Source: JADKIH01 sp031417555
GTDB taxonomy: Bacteria; Bacteroidota; Bacteroidia; AKYH767-A; 2013-40CM-41-45
Assembly (NCBI GenBank): GCA_031417555.1
Contig: JANOVV010000022.1
Location: forward strand, 1-30,294
Reading direction: 5' to 3'
DNA length: 30,294 nucleotides
Positions within the stretch are counted from its first letter, which is position 1. Every line of letters starts with the position of its first letter. Of the stretch, positions 14,382-22,305 are shown piece after piece. Under the pieces are notes generated by a model. It ran no database searches. It was not told the DNA's origin and worked only from the letters and a program-made list of their open reading frames with translations. Made by a program: the position numbers and the translations under genes.

Positions 14382-15596
14382 TCAAGAGTCGAGCTCTCCT
14401 GCAATTACATTCATTGAACTTAATGTAAGGATTGCATCACTCAAAAAACTACCACGGATCATTTCCGGGTAAGCCTGGTAATAAATAAAACAAGGGCGAC
14501 GAAAGTGCAATCGAAACGGTTGACGGCTTCCATCGCTTATCAGATAATAACCAAGTTCACCATTACCGCCTTCAACGCAATGATAAACTTCTCCTTTGGG
14601 AACATCCGTTTCACCCATTACAATTTTGAAATGATAAATCAGCGCTTCCATATTATTATATACTTCTTCTTTCGGCGGAAGATAAAAAGAAGGTATATCG
14701 GCATGAAAGGATTTTTTATCCTGAAGATTTTTTATTTTATCGATTGCTTGTCTTATTATACTAAGGCTTTGCCACATCTCCTCTTCGCGAACCATGAAAC
14801 GATCATAGGTATCGCCATTTGTTCCAATTGGAATTTCAAATTCGAAATCCTGATAGGAAGAATAGGGATTCATTTGTCTTACATCATAATCAACTCCGGC
14901 GGCACGAAGATTGGGTCCGGCAAAACTATAATTCAATGCTCTTTCGGCTGAAATACTTCCACATCCTATTGTACGATCCATGAAAATACGATTTCGTACA
15001 AGTAGTTTTTCAAACTCTTTTAAGCCAACAGGAAATTCGAGAAGAAAACGATCGAGTTTTTTCCAGACTACATCATTGAAGTCGCGTTCAAATCCGCCTA
15101 TTCGTCCAATGTTTGTTGTAAGTCTTGCTCCACAGATTTCTTCAAAAATTTCATAGATTAATTCGCGCCATTGAAATACATAAAGAAAACCGGTCATGGC
15201 TCCAGTATCGACACCGATAACGCTGTTACAAACGAGGTGATCGGCAATACGGGAAAGTTCCATAACGATTACCCGCATGTAATCAACACGTTTTGGTAAT
15301 TCGGCTTTGATGAGTTTTTCAACTGTCATATACCATCCTAAATTATTGATGGGAGATGAACAATAGTTAAGACGATCGGTAAGAGGAGTAACCTGATAAA
15401 AAGGTTTATGTTCAGCAAGTTTTTCAAAGGCACGATGAATATAACCGATAGTAGAAACTGCATCGACAATAATTTCACCATCCATGGTAAGGACATTCTG
15501 AAAAATCCCATGCGTTGCAGGATGTGTTGGGCCAAGATTAAGTGTTGTATACTGTTTCTTTTCCTGCTGGGTTTTTATATCGGTGCCTAAATCCAT
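14382..15596 (-). CDS. nuoD: NADH-quinone oxidoreductase subunit D
   Basis: 49-kDa-type subunit related to the large subunit of NiFe hydrogenases. It lines the quinone-reduction site with NuoB and NuoH. The 404 residues carry the N-terminal quinone-loop signature LGPTHPATHGIFQ (21-33), then GYIHRAFEKLAEHKPFYQ, and the C-terminal segment GELGYYLISDGSRQPFRLHF. It is separate from nuoC, not fused as in Escherichia coli. It lies 13 bp after nuoC and 27 bp before nuoE, within the operon. Confidence 0.98.
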   Translation of the reverse strand: MDLGTDIKTQQEKKQYTTLNLGPTHPATHGIFQNVLTMDGEIIVDAVSTIGYIHRAFEKLAEHKPFYQVTPLTDRLNYCSSPINNLGWYMTVEKLIKAELPKRVDYMRVIVMELSRIADHLVCNSVIGVDTGAMTGFLYVFQWRELIYEIFEEICGARLTTNIGRIGGFERDFNDVVWKKLDRFLLEFPVGLKEFEKLLVRNRIFMDRTIGCGSISAERALNYSFAGPNLRAAGVDYDVRQMNPYSSYQDFEFEIPIGTNGDTYDRFMVREEEMWQSLSIIRQAIDKIKNLQDKKSFHADIPSFYLPPKEEVYNNMEALIYHFKIVMGETDVPKGEVYHCVEGGNGELGYYLISDGSRQPFRLHFRRPCFIYYQAYPEMIRGSFLSDAILTLSSMNVIAGELDS

Positions 15597-15609
15597 TCCT
15601 TGTGAATAA

Positions 15610-16140
15610 TTAATTTAATTTTTTATACCCGCCTGGTTTACGACCAAACATTGTATCGTCTTTATCATATCTTGTTAAGTCTTCGACAGGATATTCTTTT
15701 CTCATAGGAAAGTAATCCATATCATCTACATTTAAAATCCTTGTCAGATTTGGATGACCTTTAAAACGAAAGCCATAAAAATCAAATGCTTCCCGCTCCA
15801 TCCAGTTAGCACCGGAAAATAATGGTGTAAGAGAATCGAATTGGAGATCATCAACCGTAGTTAAAGCCTTGAAGCGAATTCGGATATTGTGAATCAGGCT
15901 ATGAACCTGATACATCATTGCAAAAGGTTTTTCTGTTTCAGGAAGATGAATTCCGCATAAGGTCGTTAAGAAACGGAATTGAAATTTTTCCTCGTCATAT
16001 AAAAAACGAATGACTTCAAAAATTTTATTTTTATCAATAGTAAAAACCGGAAAATCGTAAAGTTGTTCCTGCGTTAATATTGCATTGCCGAATTTTTCTT
16101 TTAAAGCTTCTGCGATTTGGCTGATATCAGGTTTGCTCAT
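15610..16140 (-). CDS. nuoC: NADH-quinone oxidoreductase subunit C
   Basis: 30-kDa-type subunit of the peripheral arm, which stabilises NuoD and carries no cofactor. The 176 residues end with the family signature WMEREAFDFYGFRFKGHPNL, then TRILNVDDMDYFPMRKEYP. The N-terminal half has the usual loose alpha/beta domain. It lies 23 bp after nuoB and 13 bp before nuoD. Confidence 0.96.
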   Translation of the reverse strand: MSKPDISQIAEALKEKFGNAILTQEQLYDFPVFTIDKNKIFEVIRFLYDEEKFQFRFLTTLCGIHLPETEKPFAMMYQVHSLIHNIRIRFKALTTVDDLQFDSLTPLFSGANWMEREAFDFYGFRFKGHPNLTRILNVDDMDYFPMRKEYPVEDLTRYDKDDTMFGRKPGGYKKLN

Positions 16141-16163
16141 TTTTCAATCGTATGATTTTTCAT

Positions 16164-16727
16164 TTACTCAATACCGTAAGAAGCAAGTAATGCTTTATAT
16201 TCAGGAGAATTTCTTCTTCTCAGCGACTCATTTTGTATAAGTTTTTGAATATTTAAAATTCCATCAATGATTTGCTCGGGACGTGGCGGGCAACCGGGAA
16301 CATAAACATCTACAGGCATGATATGATCTATTCCTTGCAGTACAGGATATGAATCAAAAATACCGCCGCTGGAAGCACAAGCGCCGACTGATAAAACCCA
16401 ACGAGGCTCAGCCATTTGTTCATAGACGTGTCTCAATACAGTTCCCATCTTTTTTGAAATTGTCCCCATAACCATTAGTAGATCAGCTTGTCTTGGAGAA
16501 AAACTTAGTCGCTCAGAACCAAATCGTGCTAAGTCATATGTTGAAGCCATCGTAGCCATAAATTCAATTCCACAGCATGATGTCGCAAATGGAAGAGGCC
16601 AAATAGAATTTTTTCTGGCGAGTCCTACCGCTCTATCCAAAGAAGTTGCAAAAAATCCGGGGCCTTCAAAACCGGGAGGAGTTTCTGCAACTTTTATATC
16701 CAAGGGATTATTTTGAATCTCTTTCAT
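16164..16727 (-). CDS. nuoB: NADH-quinone oxidoreductase subunit B
   Basis: Carries cluster N2, the last iron-sulfur centre before quinone. The unusual tandem-cysteine ligand set is intact: Cys51 and Cys52 (FATSCCGIEFM), Cys117 (SVGACASSGG) and Cys146 (YVPGCPPRPE). At 187 residues it has the usual core with a short N-terminal extension. It follows nuoA by 19 bp. Confidence 0.98.
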   Translation of the reverse strand: MKEIQNNPLDIKVAETPPGFEGPGFFATSLDRAVGLARKNSIWPLPFATSCCGIEFMATMASTYDLARFGSERLSFSPRQADLLMVMGTISKKMGTVLRHVYEQMAEPRWVLSVGACASSGGIFDSYPVLQGIDHIMPVDVYVPGCPPRPEQIIDGILNIQKLIQNESLRRRNSPEYKALLASYGIE

Positions 16728-16746
16728 TTAAATATTTTAAATCTGT

Positions 16747-17112
16747 TTACTCCCATTTCAATGCACCTTTCTTAATCACATAGAAAAAACCAACGAGAAA
16801 AATGCCGATAAAAAGAAACATTTCTAAGAGTCCGTTTACACCTAGGTCTTTAAAATTAACCGCCCAAGGGTACATGAATATTACTTCCACATCAAACAAA
16901 ACAAACAGGATGGCCACCAGGAAGTATTTAATAGAAAATGGAATCCGGGCATTCCCCTGAGATTCGATGCCACATTCAAAAGTTTCGAGCTTGACCTTTG
17001 ACTTTCTTTTAGGCCCAAGTAAGTGCGTGGAAACCATTACTATAGCTACAAATCCCAGAGCAACAATAAATTGAATCAGGATGGGCAAATACTCTGCTGT
17101 TTGGCTGCTCAT
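16747..17112 (-). CDS. nuoA: NADH-quinone oxidoreductase subunit A
   Basis: Three-helix membrane subunit near the quinone chamber, 121 residues. The signature loop is present: LGPKRKSKVKLETFECGIES, then GNARIPFSIKYFLVAILFVL and FDVEVIFMYPWAV with its conserved acidic residues. It is the first gene of the nuo cluster. The operon promoter should lie in the 174 bp before it, and a candidate is seen 21 bp upstream. Confidence 0.97.
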   Translation of the reverse strand: MSSQTAEYLPILIQFIVALGFVAIVMVSTHLLGPKRKSKVKLETFECGIESQGNARIPFSIKYFLVAILFVLFDVEVIFMYPWAVNFKDLGVNGLLEMFLFIGIFLVGFFYVIKKGALKWE

Positions 17113-17132
17113 TATCTATATAAAAAGGTGAA

Positions 17133-17166
17133 CAAATTTAGGGTTTTATATTGAAATGAGTACAAA
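17133..17166 (-). promoter_or_regulatory. Candidate Bacteroidota-type promoter of the nuo operon
   Basis: On the minus strand, TAAATTTG (17140-17133) matches the -7 consensus TAnnTTTG. TTTG (17166-17163) lies 22 bp further upstream as a -33 box. The -7 box ends 20 bp before the nuoA ATG, which leaves only a short leader. Confidence 0.5.
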
Positions 17167-17286
17167 ATACTATGTACAATATCTTAAGTTTTTTTATTTG
17201 GATTCTGATCTTATAAGAAAGAAACTGACACAAAGATGTGAGTTCTTTAAACTATTTTCCAATATATTAGCTGCAAAAAATAGAAT

Positions 17287-17787
17287 ATGTATTATTATAT
17301 AAAAGACTTTTTAACGGATTGGGAATATGAGAGTGATTCAACAATTAAATTGTTCCGTAATCTCACCGATGATTCTCTGAGAAAAAAAGTTCATGCCAAT
17401 GTTCGTTCGCTTGGTTTCCTAAGCTGGCATATAATTCATACAATGCAGGAGATGTTATTACGCACAGGATTAAAAGTAGATATAAAAGAACAACAAAATT
17501 ACAACGGAGAAAGTGTTAAAGAAATCTGCGACATTTATGAAAAAGGAAAACGATCGCTCTCGGAAACAATTAAAAAGAACTGGACGGATACTGACCTTGG
17601 AAAAGAAGATGAAATGTATGGCGATATGTGGAAACGCGGAATGACGCTATCAATTTTAATTCGACATCAGGCTCATCACAGGGCAGAAATGGTCGTTTTA
17701 ATGCGCATGCTGGAACTTCCGGTTATTGGAATTTATGGACCTGTAAAAGAAGAATGGGCGCAATGGGGGATGGAAGAAATGATGTAG
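17287..17787 (+). CDS. DinB-like (DfsB/YfiT superfamily) putative metal-dependent protein
   Basis: This cytoplasmic protein of 166 residues has the four-helix DinB fold pattern. A first helix contains the Trp-His pair (GFLSWHIIHTMQEML, His48). A later helix has the HxxxH motif (LIRHQAHHRAEM, His127 and His131). These three histidines are the usual metal ligands. The N-terminal YYYIKDFLTDWEYESDSTIK, then LF..L.D..L, and the near-C-terminal IYGPVKEEWAQWG are also typical. Relatives include thiol transferases, but the substrate here is unknown. It is divergent from nuoA and convergent with the GNAT gene. Confidence 0.8.
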   Translation: MYYYIKDFLTDWEYESDSTIKLFRNLTDDSLRKKVHANVRSLGFLSWHIIHTMQEMLLRTGLKVDIKEQQNYNGESVKEICDIYEKGKRSLSETIKKNWTDTDLGKEDEMYGDMWKRGMTLSILIRHQAHHRAEMVVLMRMLELPVIGIYGPVKEEWAQWGMEEMM

Positions 17788-17804
17788 TATCAAGAATCAA
17801 GAAT
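17786..17804. repeat. Short tatcaag/aatcaag microrepeat overlapping a stop codon
   Basis: AGTATCAAGAATCAAGAAT starts within the TAG of the DinB-like gene. It uses the same 7-base unit as the large hairpin at 153-200, but has no inverted partner. Confidence 0.45.
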
Positions 17805-17815
17805 ATAAAAAATAA

Positions 17816-18280
17816 TTAAGTTTGTTTCCAGAAATAAAAATTTGATTCATCTACAAGAGTAAATCCTTCTGTGGGGTATAATACGTTTCCTTCAAGATTA
17901 TTTTTTGATGTTTCCAATAGCAATCCGGAAGCATTAGTTTCTTTTGTAAGTTTTTTACATCGATCGATCAGGTTTCGTGCAATACCTTTTTTACGATATT
18001 CTTTTTTTACGAACAGGTCATTGAGCAACCACAAACGTTTTAAACCAACAGAGGTAAAAATCGGATATAGCTGAACGAAGCCGGAAAGGCTTCCATCCTC
18101 TTCTTTCGAAACATAGATAACAGATTCTTTATTTACTATTCGCTCTTTTAAAAATCGCTTAGCCTCTGAAATGTTCGAAGGTTGGCGGTAAAATTGCCTG
18201 TATAAGTCGAAGAGTAAAGAAAGATCTTCCAGATAATCAGTGTTTGCTTCTATTATTTTGGACAAATTATTTTCTTTCAT
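17816..18280 (-). CDS. GNAT-family N-acetyltransferase
   Basis: The 154 residues show the acetyl-CoA binding core: a beta-strand pair (ESVIYVSKEEDGSLSGFVQL), then WLLNDLFVKKEYRKKGIARN with the pyrophosphate-loop signature R-K-K-G-I-A, then the strand ASGLLLETSKNN and a last segment resembling NVLYPTEGFT, the usual YeaxGF element. It acts in the cytoplasm, and the acceptor amine cannot be predicted. It is convergent with the DinB-like gene, with 28 bp between the stops. Confidence 0.88.
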   Translation of the reverse strand: MKENNLSKIIEANTDYLEDLSLLFDLYRQFYRQPSNISEAKRFLKERIVNKESVIYVSKEEDGSLSGFVQLYPIFTSVGLKRLWLLNDLFVKKEYRKKGIARNLIDRCKKLTKETNASGLLLETSKNNLEGNVLYPTEGFTLVDESNFYFWKQT

Positions 18281-18373
18281 TATATTATTTTAATTAATAA
18301 CTTCCGTAGAATTAAATTTTATTTAATATATTTTATTAAGTTGAAATCGATGTATTAGTAATTTAAAATTACA

Positions 18374-19063
18374 TTACTTAATTCTCCTTCTTAAAATTCT
18401 TAAAACAATAGGAAATAGTAAAAACCACCAATAAGCTAATTGTTTATTTTCGGGGTTACTTATCAGTTGAAAAGTAATTATTACAAGAATAAATACTATC
18501 ACAAGTAAAATTATACCAAGCCTGCTCTTTTTGAATTTTATTATATCTTCCTGAATAGAAGTATTAATTCTTAATTCCGGTCTTTTAAATAATATATAGT
18601 GCTGTAATACCAATAGAGCACTTTTACTGGCTAATATAACTGCGAAATAAATAATAAAAGGAATAGCAAAACCATTATTTAATTTAATTACTAATGCGGC
18701 ACTGAATGGAAACAAGCCGACAAAAAATAACATTACCAGATTTCTGATAACAATACCTTTGTTGTAATCTTTCAACAAACTGAATAGATGAAGATGTTGA
18801 TACCAGATATGACCTATAAAGAAAAAACTTATTGCATAAGAAATTATCGGTGGTATTAATTTGAATAATTCATGTGTGATTATCTCTGATGCAGAATTTC
18901 GGGCCAATTCGGGCACTCGAATTTCTATTGCCATAAGAGTTATAACAATTGCAAAAACCGCATCGCTGAAAACAATCATTCGATCGAGCTGAAACTCTTT
19001 ACGGATTTCTTCCTTTACATATTCTTTATCAGTTGTCATTTTAATTGATTGAAACACAAACAT
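18374..19063 (-). CDS. TMEM175-like (DUF1211) membrane protein, putative potassium channel
   Basis: The 229-residue protein with about six hydrophobic segments has the hallmark FSDAVFAIVITLMAIEI (32-48), matching the FSDxxFAIxxTLL signature of TMEM175/DUF1211 channels, where the phenylalanine/isoleucine residues line the pore. The histidine-bearing FFIGHIWYQHLHLFSL in helix 3 is also typical. Bacterial members are potassium-permeable channels. The start may instead be the ATG at 19039 (MTTDKEY), which would remove eight residues. The C-terminus is basic (RILRRRIK). No operon partner is seen. Confidence 0.85.
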   Translation of the reverse strand: MFVFQSIKMTTDKEYVKEEIRKEFQLDRMIVFSDAVFAIVITLMAIEIRVPELARNSASEIITHELFKLIPPIISYAISFFFIGHIWYQHLHLFSLLKDYNKGIVIRNLVMLFFVGLFPFSAALVIKLNNGFAIPFIIYFAVILASKSALLVLQHYILFKRPELRINTSIQEDIIKFKKSRLGIILLVIVFILVIITFQLISNPENKQLAYWWFLLFPIVLRILRRRIK

Positions 19064-19372
19064 AGAAATATAAATCAGAAAATATTCGTCAATAAAAATC
19101 TAACTACTGAATAAATTTTGCTTTTATATCTTAAATTTCTAACCCTATCAGATAAAGTAAATTATTTAAAAATATCGATATTTTCTCAATAAAAAAGGAA
19201 GAATTAAAATTTTTAATGCCAATAAGTGCCTATTCAACTGGTATTATAGTCATTTCACCAACCATTCTTTATTATACATCTAATCAGCATTAGATTAGCT
19301 TTTTAATTAAAGACAATACTCCTGTCAACAAAAATGTAATCAATTGTCAATTAATAAAATTAAGCACTATCT
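19064..19372. other. AT-rich divergent intergenic region with a small hairpin
   Basis: This lies between the TMEM175-like gene (minus) and the SBBP-repeat gene (plus) and should hold both promoters. I found no exact TAnnTTTG box. A perfect 7-bp hairpin, ATCTAAT (19278-19284) with ATTAGAT (19289-19295) and a CAGC loop, is followed by a short T run. It could attenuate or end a transcript on the plus strand. Confidence 0.35.
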
Positions 19373-22279
19373 ATGAAGATTTCGTTTACAGTTAGAGTAC
19401 TTTTGATTGTATTTATGATTTGCAGCTCACATATTTTGAATGCACAAAATGTTTTATGGGCTAAAAAAGGCAGCTCTGAAGGTTTTGATAACGGAAATGC
19501 AATTGCTTGTGATGATTCCGGAAATGTTTACGTAACCGGTCAAACAGAATTTTCTGCTGTCTACGATTCTTTCACAATTAATAGTAGAGGAAGTCATGAC
19601 ATACTCGTTGCAAAATATTCAACCGATGGAAGTATTCGTTGGATAAGAAGCGCAGGAGGAAAAAGAGGTGATATTGGCCATGGTATTGGTGTTGATGCAC
19701 TGCATAATACATATATAGTTGGTGAAATTGAAGATACTGTTAATTTTAGTGCCGGTGTTATCGTCAATTCAAACGGTTCAAATGATATTTTTATTTCAAA
19801 ATATAATATTAGCGGAAACATATCATGGGCAAAAGGCTACGGTAGTGCAGGTAATGATAAAGGTCTGGCTGTTGTAGTAACGCCCTCGGGGGATTGTTAC
19901 CTGACAGGATATTTCTCCGCCACTACAAATTTTGGGGGAAAGATTTTAAATTCAATCGGGGGATATGATATTTTCTTAATTAAAACAAATTCTGCAGGTG
20001 AAGTTCTATGGGCCAAACGAGCAGGTGGTGCGGGAAATGACAAGGGGAATGGAATTGCTCTTGATGCATTAGGAAATATATACCTGACTGGAACTTTTTA
20101 TCAAGCGGCAACTTTTAATAATGTTACAATTTCTGCCCCGACTAAAACCGGCGCATTCCTTGCAAAATTCGATTCGAACGGCCAGGTTTTATGGGCAAAA
20201 GGAGCAGGCGCAGGTTCATGTTGTGATACAACAAAGTCAAATGCTATTTCGCTGGATGAAAATGGCAATATTTTTATAACAGGTTATTATAAAAATGTAA
20301 CAGAATTTGGTCCTTATAATTTTACATCACCGGATTCAGCCAATATTTTTCTTGTAAAATATAATCCACAAGGAACGGTGCTTTGGGCAAGGCAAGGCGG
20401 CGGTGTAGATGAAGATGAAAGTAATGGAGTAGTTGTTGACACATTAAATCATCTCGCATATATTACCGGCCACGTTCGGGAGGAAGGATACTTTGATAGT
20501 CTCTATTTTAATATTGTTGGATACAAAGATGTATTTGTTGCCGCTTACGACATGGATGGGAAAATCGTTTGGTTAAAAACATACGGTGGACATTATCGCG
20601 ATGTCGGACTTGCAATTACAGTTGACAAAAAAGGTTATATTTATACGACAGGTCTATTTAATGACATTGCAAAATTTGATACGTTAACGTTAACGGGTTA
20701 TCCAAATCAACCCTGGGCAGATTTTTATGTAGATAAAATAGTACCACCGGTTGCAAGTTTACCGGTCAATCCGGCAACAGCCATATCAATTTCATCAGGA
20801 CATTGCTCGGATTTAAATATATCCGTAAATCCCGGAAGTGGAAATAAAAGAATCATTATAGCAAGAGAAAGTGCAGAGGTAAACACATTTCCCATAAATG
20901 GAAATTCTTATTTTGCTGATTCCGTTTTTGGAAATGGTTCTCATTTAGGAAATGGTAATTATATAATTTATAATGGTGCAGGTAACCATGTAACTATTAC
21001 AAATCTTACTCTGGGAAAAACATATTATTTTTCGGTATTCGAATACAATGGAATTGGGATAACGAGCAACTTCCTTACAAACAATCCTGCAATCGGTAAT
21101 GCATCAGCTGCGATTTTTCCAATTTATATTACGAGCAGTCAAAATTCAATATGCAGAGGAGATTCTCTTGTATTAAATGCAACTGGTGCTAATTCCTATT
21201 CCTGGTCACCATCCATGAGCTTACTTATTCAATCGGATTCTTCCGTTAAAGTGAGCCCTTACTCAACAACAATCTATACTGTAAATGGAAATACTTCCGA
21301 AGGATGTTATGCTGAATCCAAAATAACAATAACTGTAAACCCATTACCAATGGTAAGTTTTGCATCACAAAATTCAATATGTTTAAACAACCCTCCGCTT
21401 TCTTTAACAGGTGGATTACCGTTAGGTGGAATATATTCGGGCAGTGGTGTAAACGGTGGTCAATTTTTCCCTTCATCAACCGGAAGCGGGACCTTTCCTT
21501 TAACATATACATTTACAAATGATAATGGCTGTACAAATTATGCACAAACTTCGATCCGTGTATTCTCTACACCAGGTGTAATTTTGAGTACGATGCCAAC
21601 CATATGTGCAAATGAGTCACCGATCACTTTAAGAAACGGTAGTCCGGCAGGAGGAATATATACCGGTACAGGAGTTAATGGAGGAATATTTTATCCTTCA
21701 GTAGGACAAGGTGCATATCAATTAACATACTCTTACACAAACAACAATGGCTGTACGGGAACGTCTTCAGTTTATATTGTTGTGAAAGCAGAACCAACAA
21801 TAAATCTTGGTAATGATTTAATTTCTTGTGCAGAAAATTCAGTTATACTAAATGCAGGAAGCAATTTCGCTCAATATAACTGGTCGACCGGAGAAACGAC
21901 GCAATCGATTTCTACAGATAGCAGTGGAACAGGATTAGGATTAAAAAAAATATCTTTAGTAGTAAAAAACAGTTTTGGATGTTCGAATAGCGATACAATA
22001 CAAATAAGGTTTGACTTATGTTCAGGTATAAATTCTGAAGGCTTTGATTTATATAATAATACACTATTTCCAAATCCATTTACCAGAGAAATCAATTTAA
22101 CAACCAATATAATTTCTACGATTAGTATTTATGATATTTATGGAAAATTAGTTCAAAAAATAAGTAGTGTTTCAGGAACAATTTCAATGGGAGAATCTCT
22201 GCATTCAGGCATGTATTTCATCGAAGTAATATCTGGTAATAATAAAAAAATATTTTCAGTAATTAAATCTGAATATTAA
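19373..22279 (+). CDS. T9SS-exported SBBP-repeat protein with FN3/Ig-like modules
   Basis: This 968-residue surface or secreted protein begins with a signal peptide (MKISFTVRVLLIVFMICSSH, cleaved near NAQ). Seven SBBP-type beta-propeller repeats follow (about residues 24-450), each of the form VLWAK-GG---D-G--I-VD--GN-Y-TG. A fibronectin-III-like region (about 460-580) comes next. Four cysteine-bearing Ig-like modules then start around SSQNSICRGDSLVL, SQNSICLNNPPLSL, MPTICANESPITL and GNDLISCAENSVIL. The second and third are near duplicates (GGIYSGSGVNGG, GGIYTGTGVNGG). The end is a T9SS type A sorting domain (TLFPNPFTREINL, ISIYDIYGKLVQK, GMYFIEV). No catalytic site is seen, so an adhesive or structural role is inferred. 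Confidence 0.92.
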   Translation: MKISFTVRVLLIVFMICSSHILNAQNVLWAKKGSSEGFDNGNAIACDDSGNVYVTGQTEFSAVYDSFTINSRGSHDILVAKYSTDGSIRWIRSAGGKRGDIGHGIGVDALHNTYIVGEIEDTVNFSAGVIVNSNGSNDIFISKYNISGNISWAKGYGSAGNDKGLAVVVTPSGDCYLTGYFSATTNFGGKILNSIGGYDIFLIKTNSAGEVLWAKRAGGAGNDKGNGIALDALGNIYLTGTFYQAATFNNVTISAPTKTGAFLAKFDSNGQVLWAKGAGAGSCCDTTKSNAISLDENGNIFITGYYKNVTEFGPYNFTSPDSANIFLVKYNPQGTVLWARQGGGVDEDESNGVVVDTLNHLAYITGHVREEGYFDSLYFNIVGYKDVFVAAYDMDGKIVWLKTYGGHYRDVGLAITVDKKGYIYTTGLFNDIAKFDTLTLTGYPNQPWADFYVDKIVPPVASLPVNPATAISISSGHCSDLNISVNPGSGNKRIIIARESAEVNTFPINGNSYFADSVFGNGSHLGNGNYIIYNGAGNHVTITNLTLGKTYYFSVFEYNGIGITSNFLTNNPAIGNASAAIFPIYITSSQNSICRGDSLVLNATGANSYSWSPSMSLLIQSDSSVKVSPYSTTIYTVNGNTSEGCYAESKITITVNPLPMVSFASQNSICLNNPPLSLTGGLPLGGIYSGSGVNGGQFFPSSTGSGTFPLTYTFTNDNGCTNYAQTSIRVFSTPGVILSTMPTICANESPITLRNGSPAGGIYTGTGVNGGIFYPSVGQGAYQLTYSYTNNNGCTGTSSVYIVVKAEPTINLGNDLISCAENSVILNAGSNFAQYNWSTGETTQSISTDSSGTGLGLKKISLVVKNSFGCSNSDTIQIRFDLCSGINSEGFDLYNNTLFPNPFTREINLTTNIISTISIYDIYGKLVQKISSVSGTISMGESLHSGMYFIEVISGNNKKIFSVIKSEY

Positions 22280-22305
22280 AAAAATATTTTTCGATAAAAT
22301 ACTTT

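Noticed and set aside
14505..14951. 148-codon plus-strand ORF inside nuoD
   Set aside because: It is antisense to a strongly conserved subunit and has no recognisable domain.
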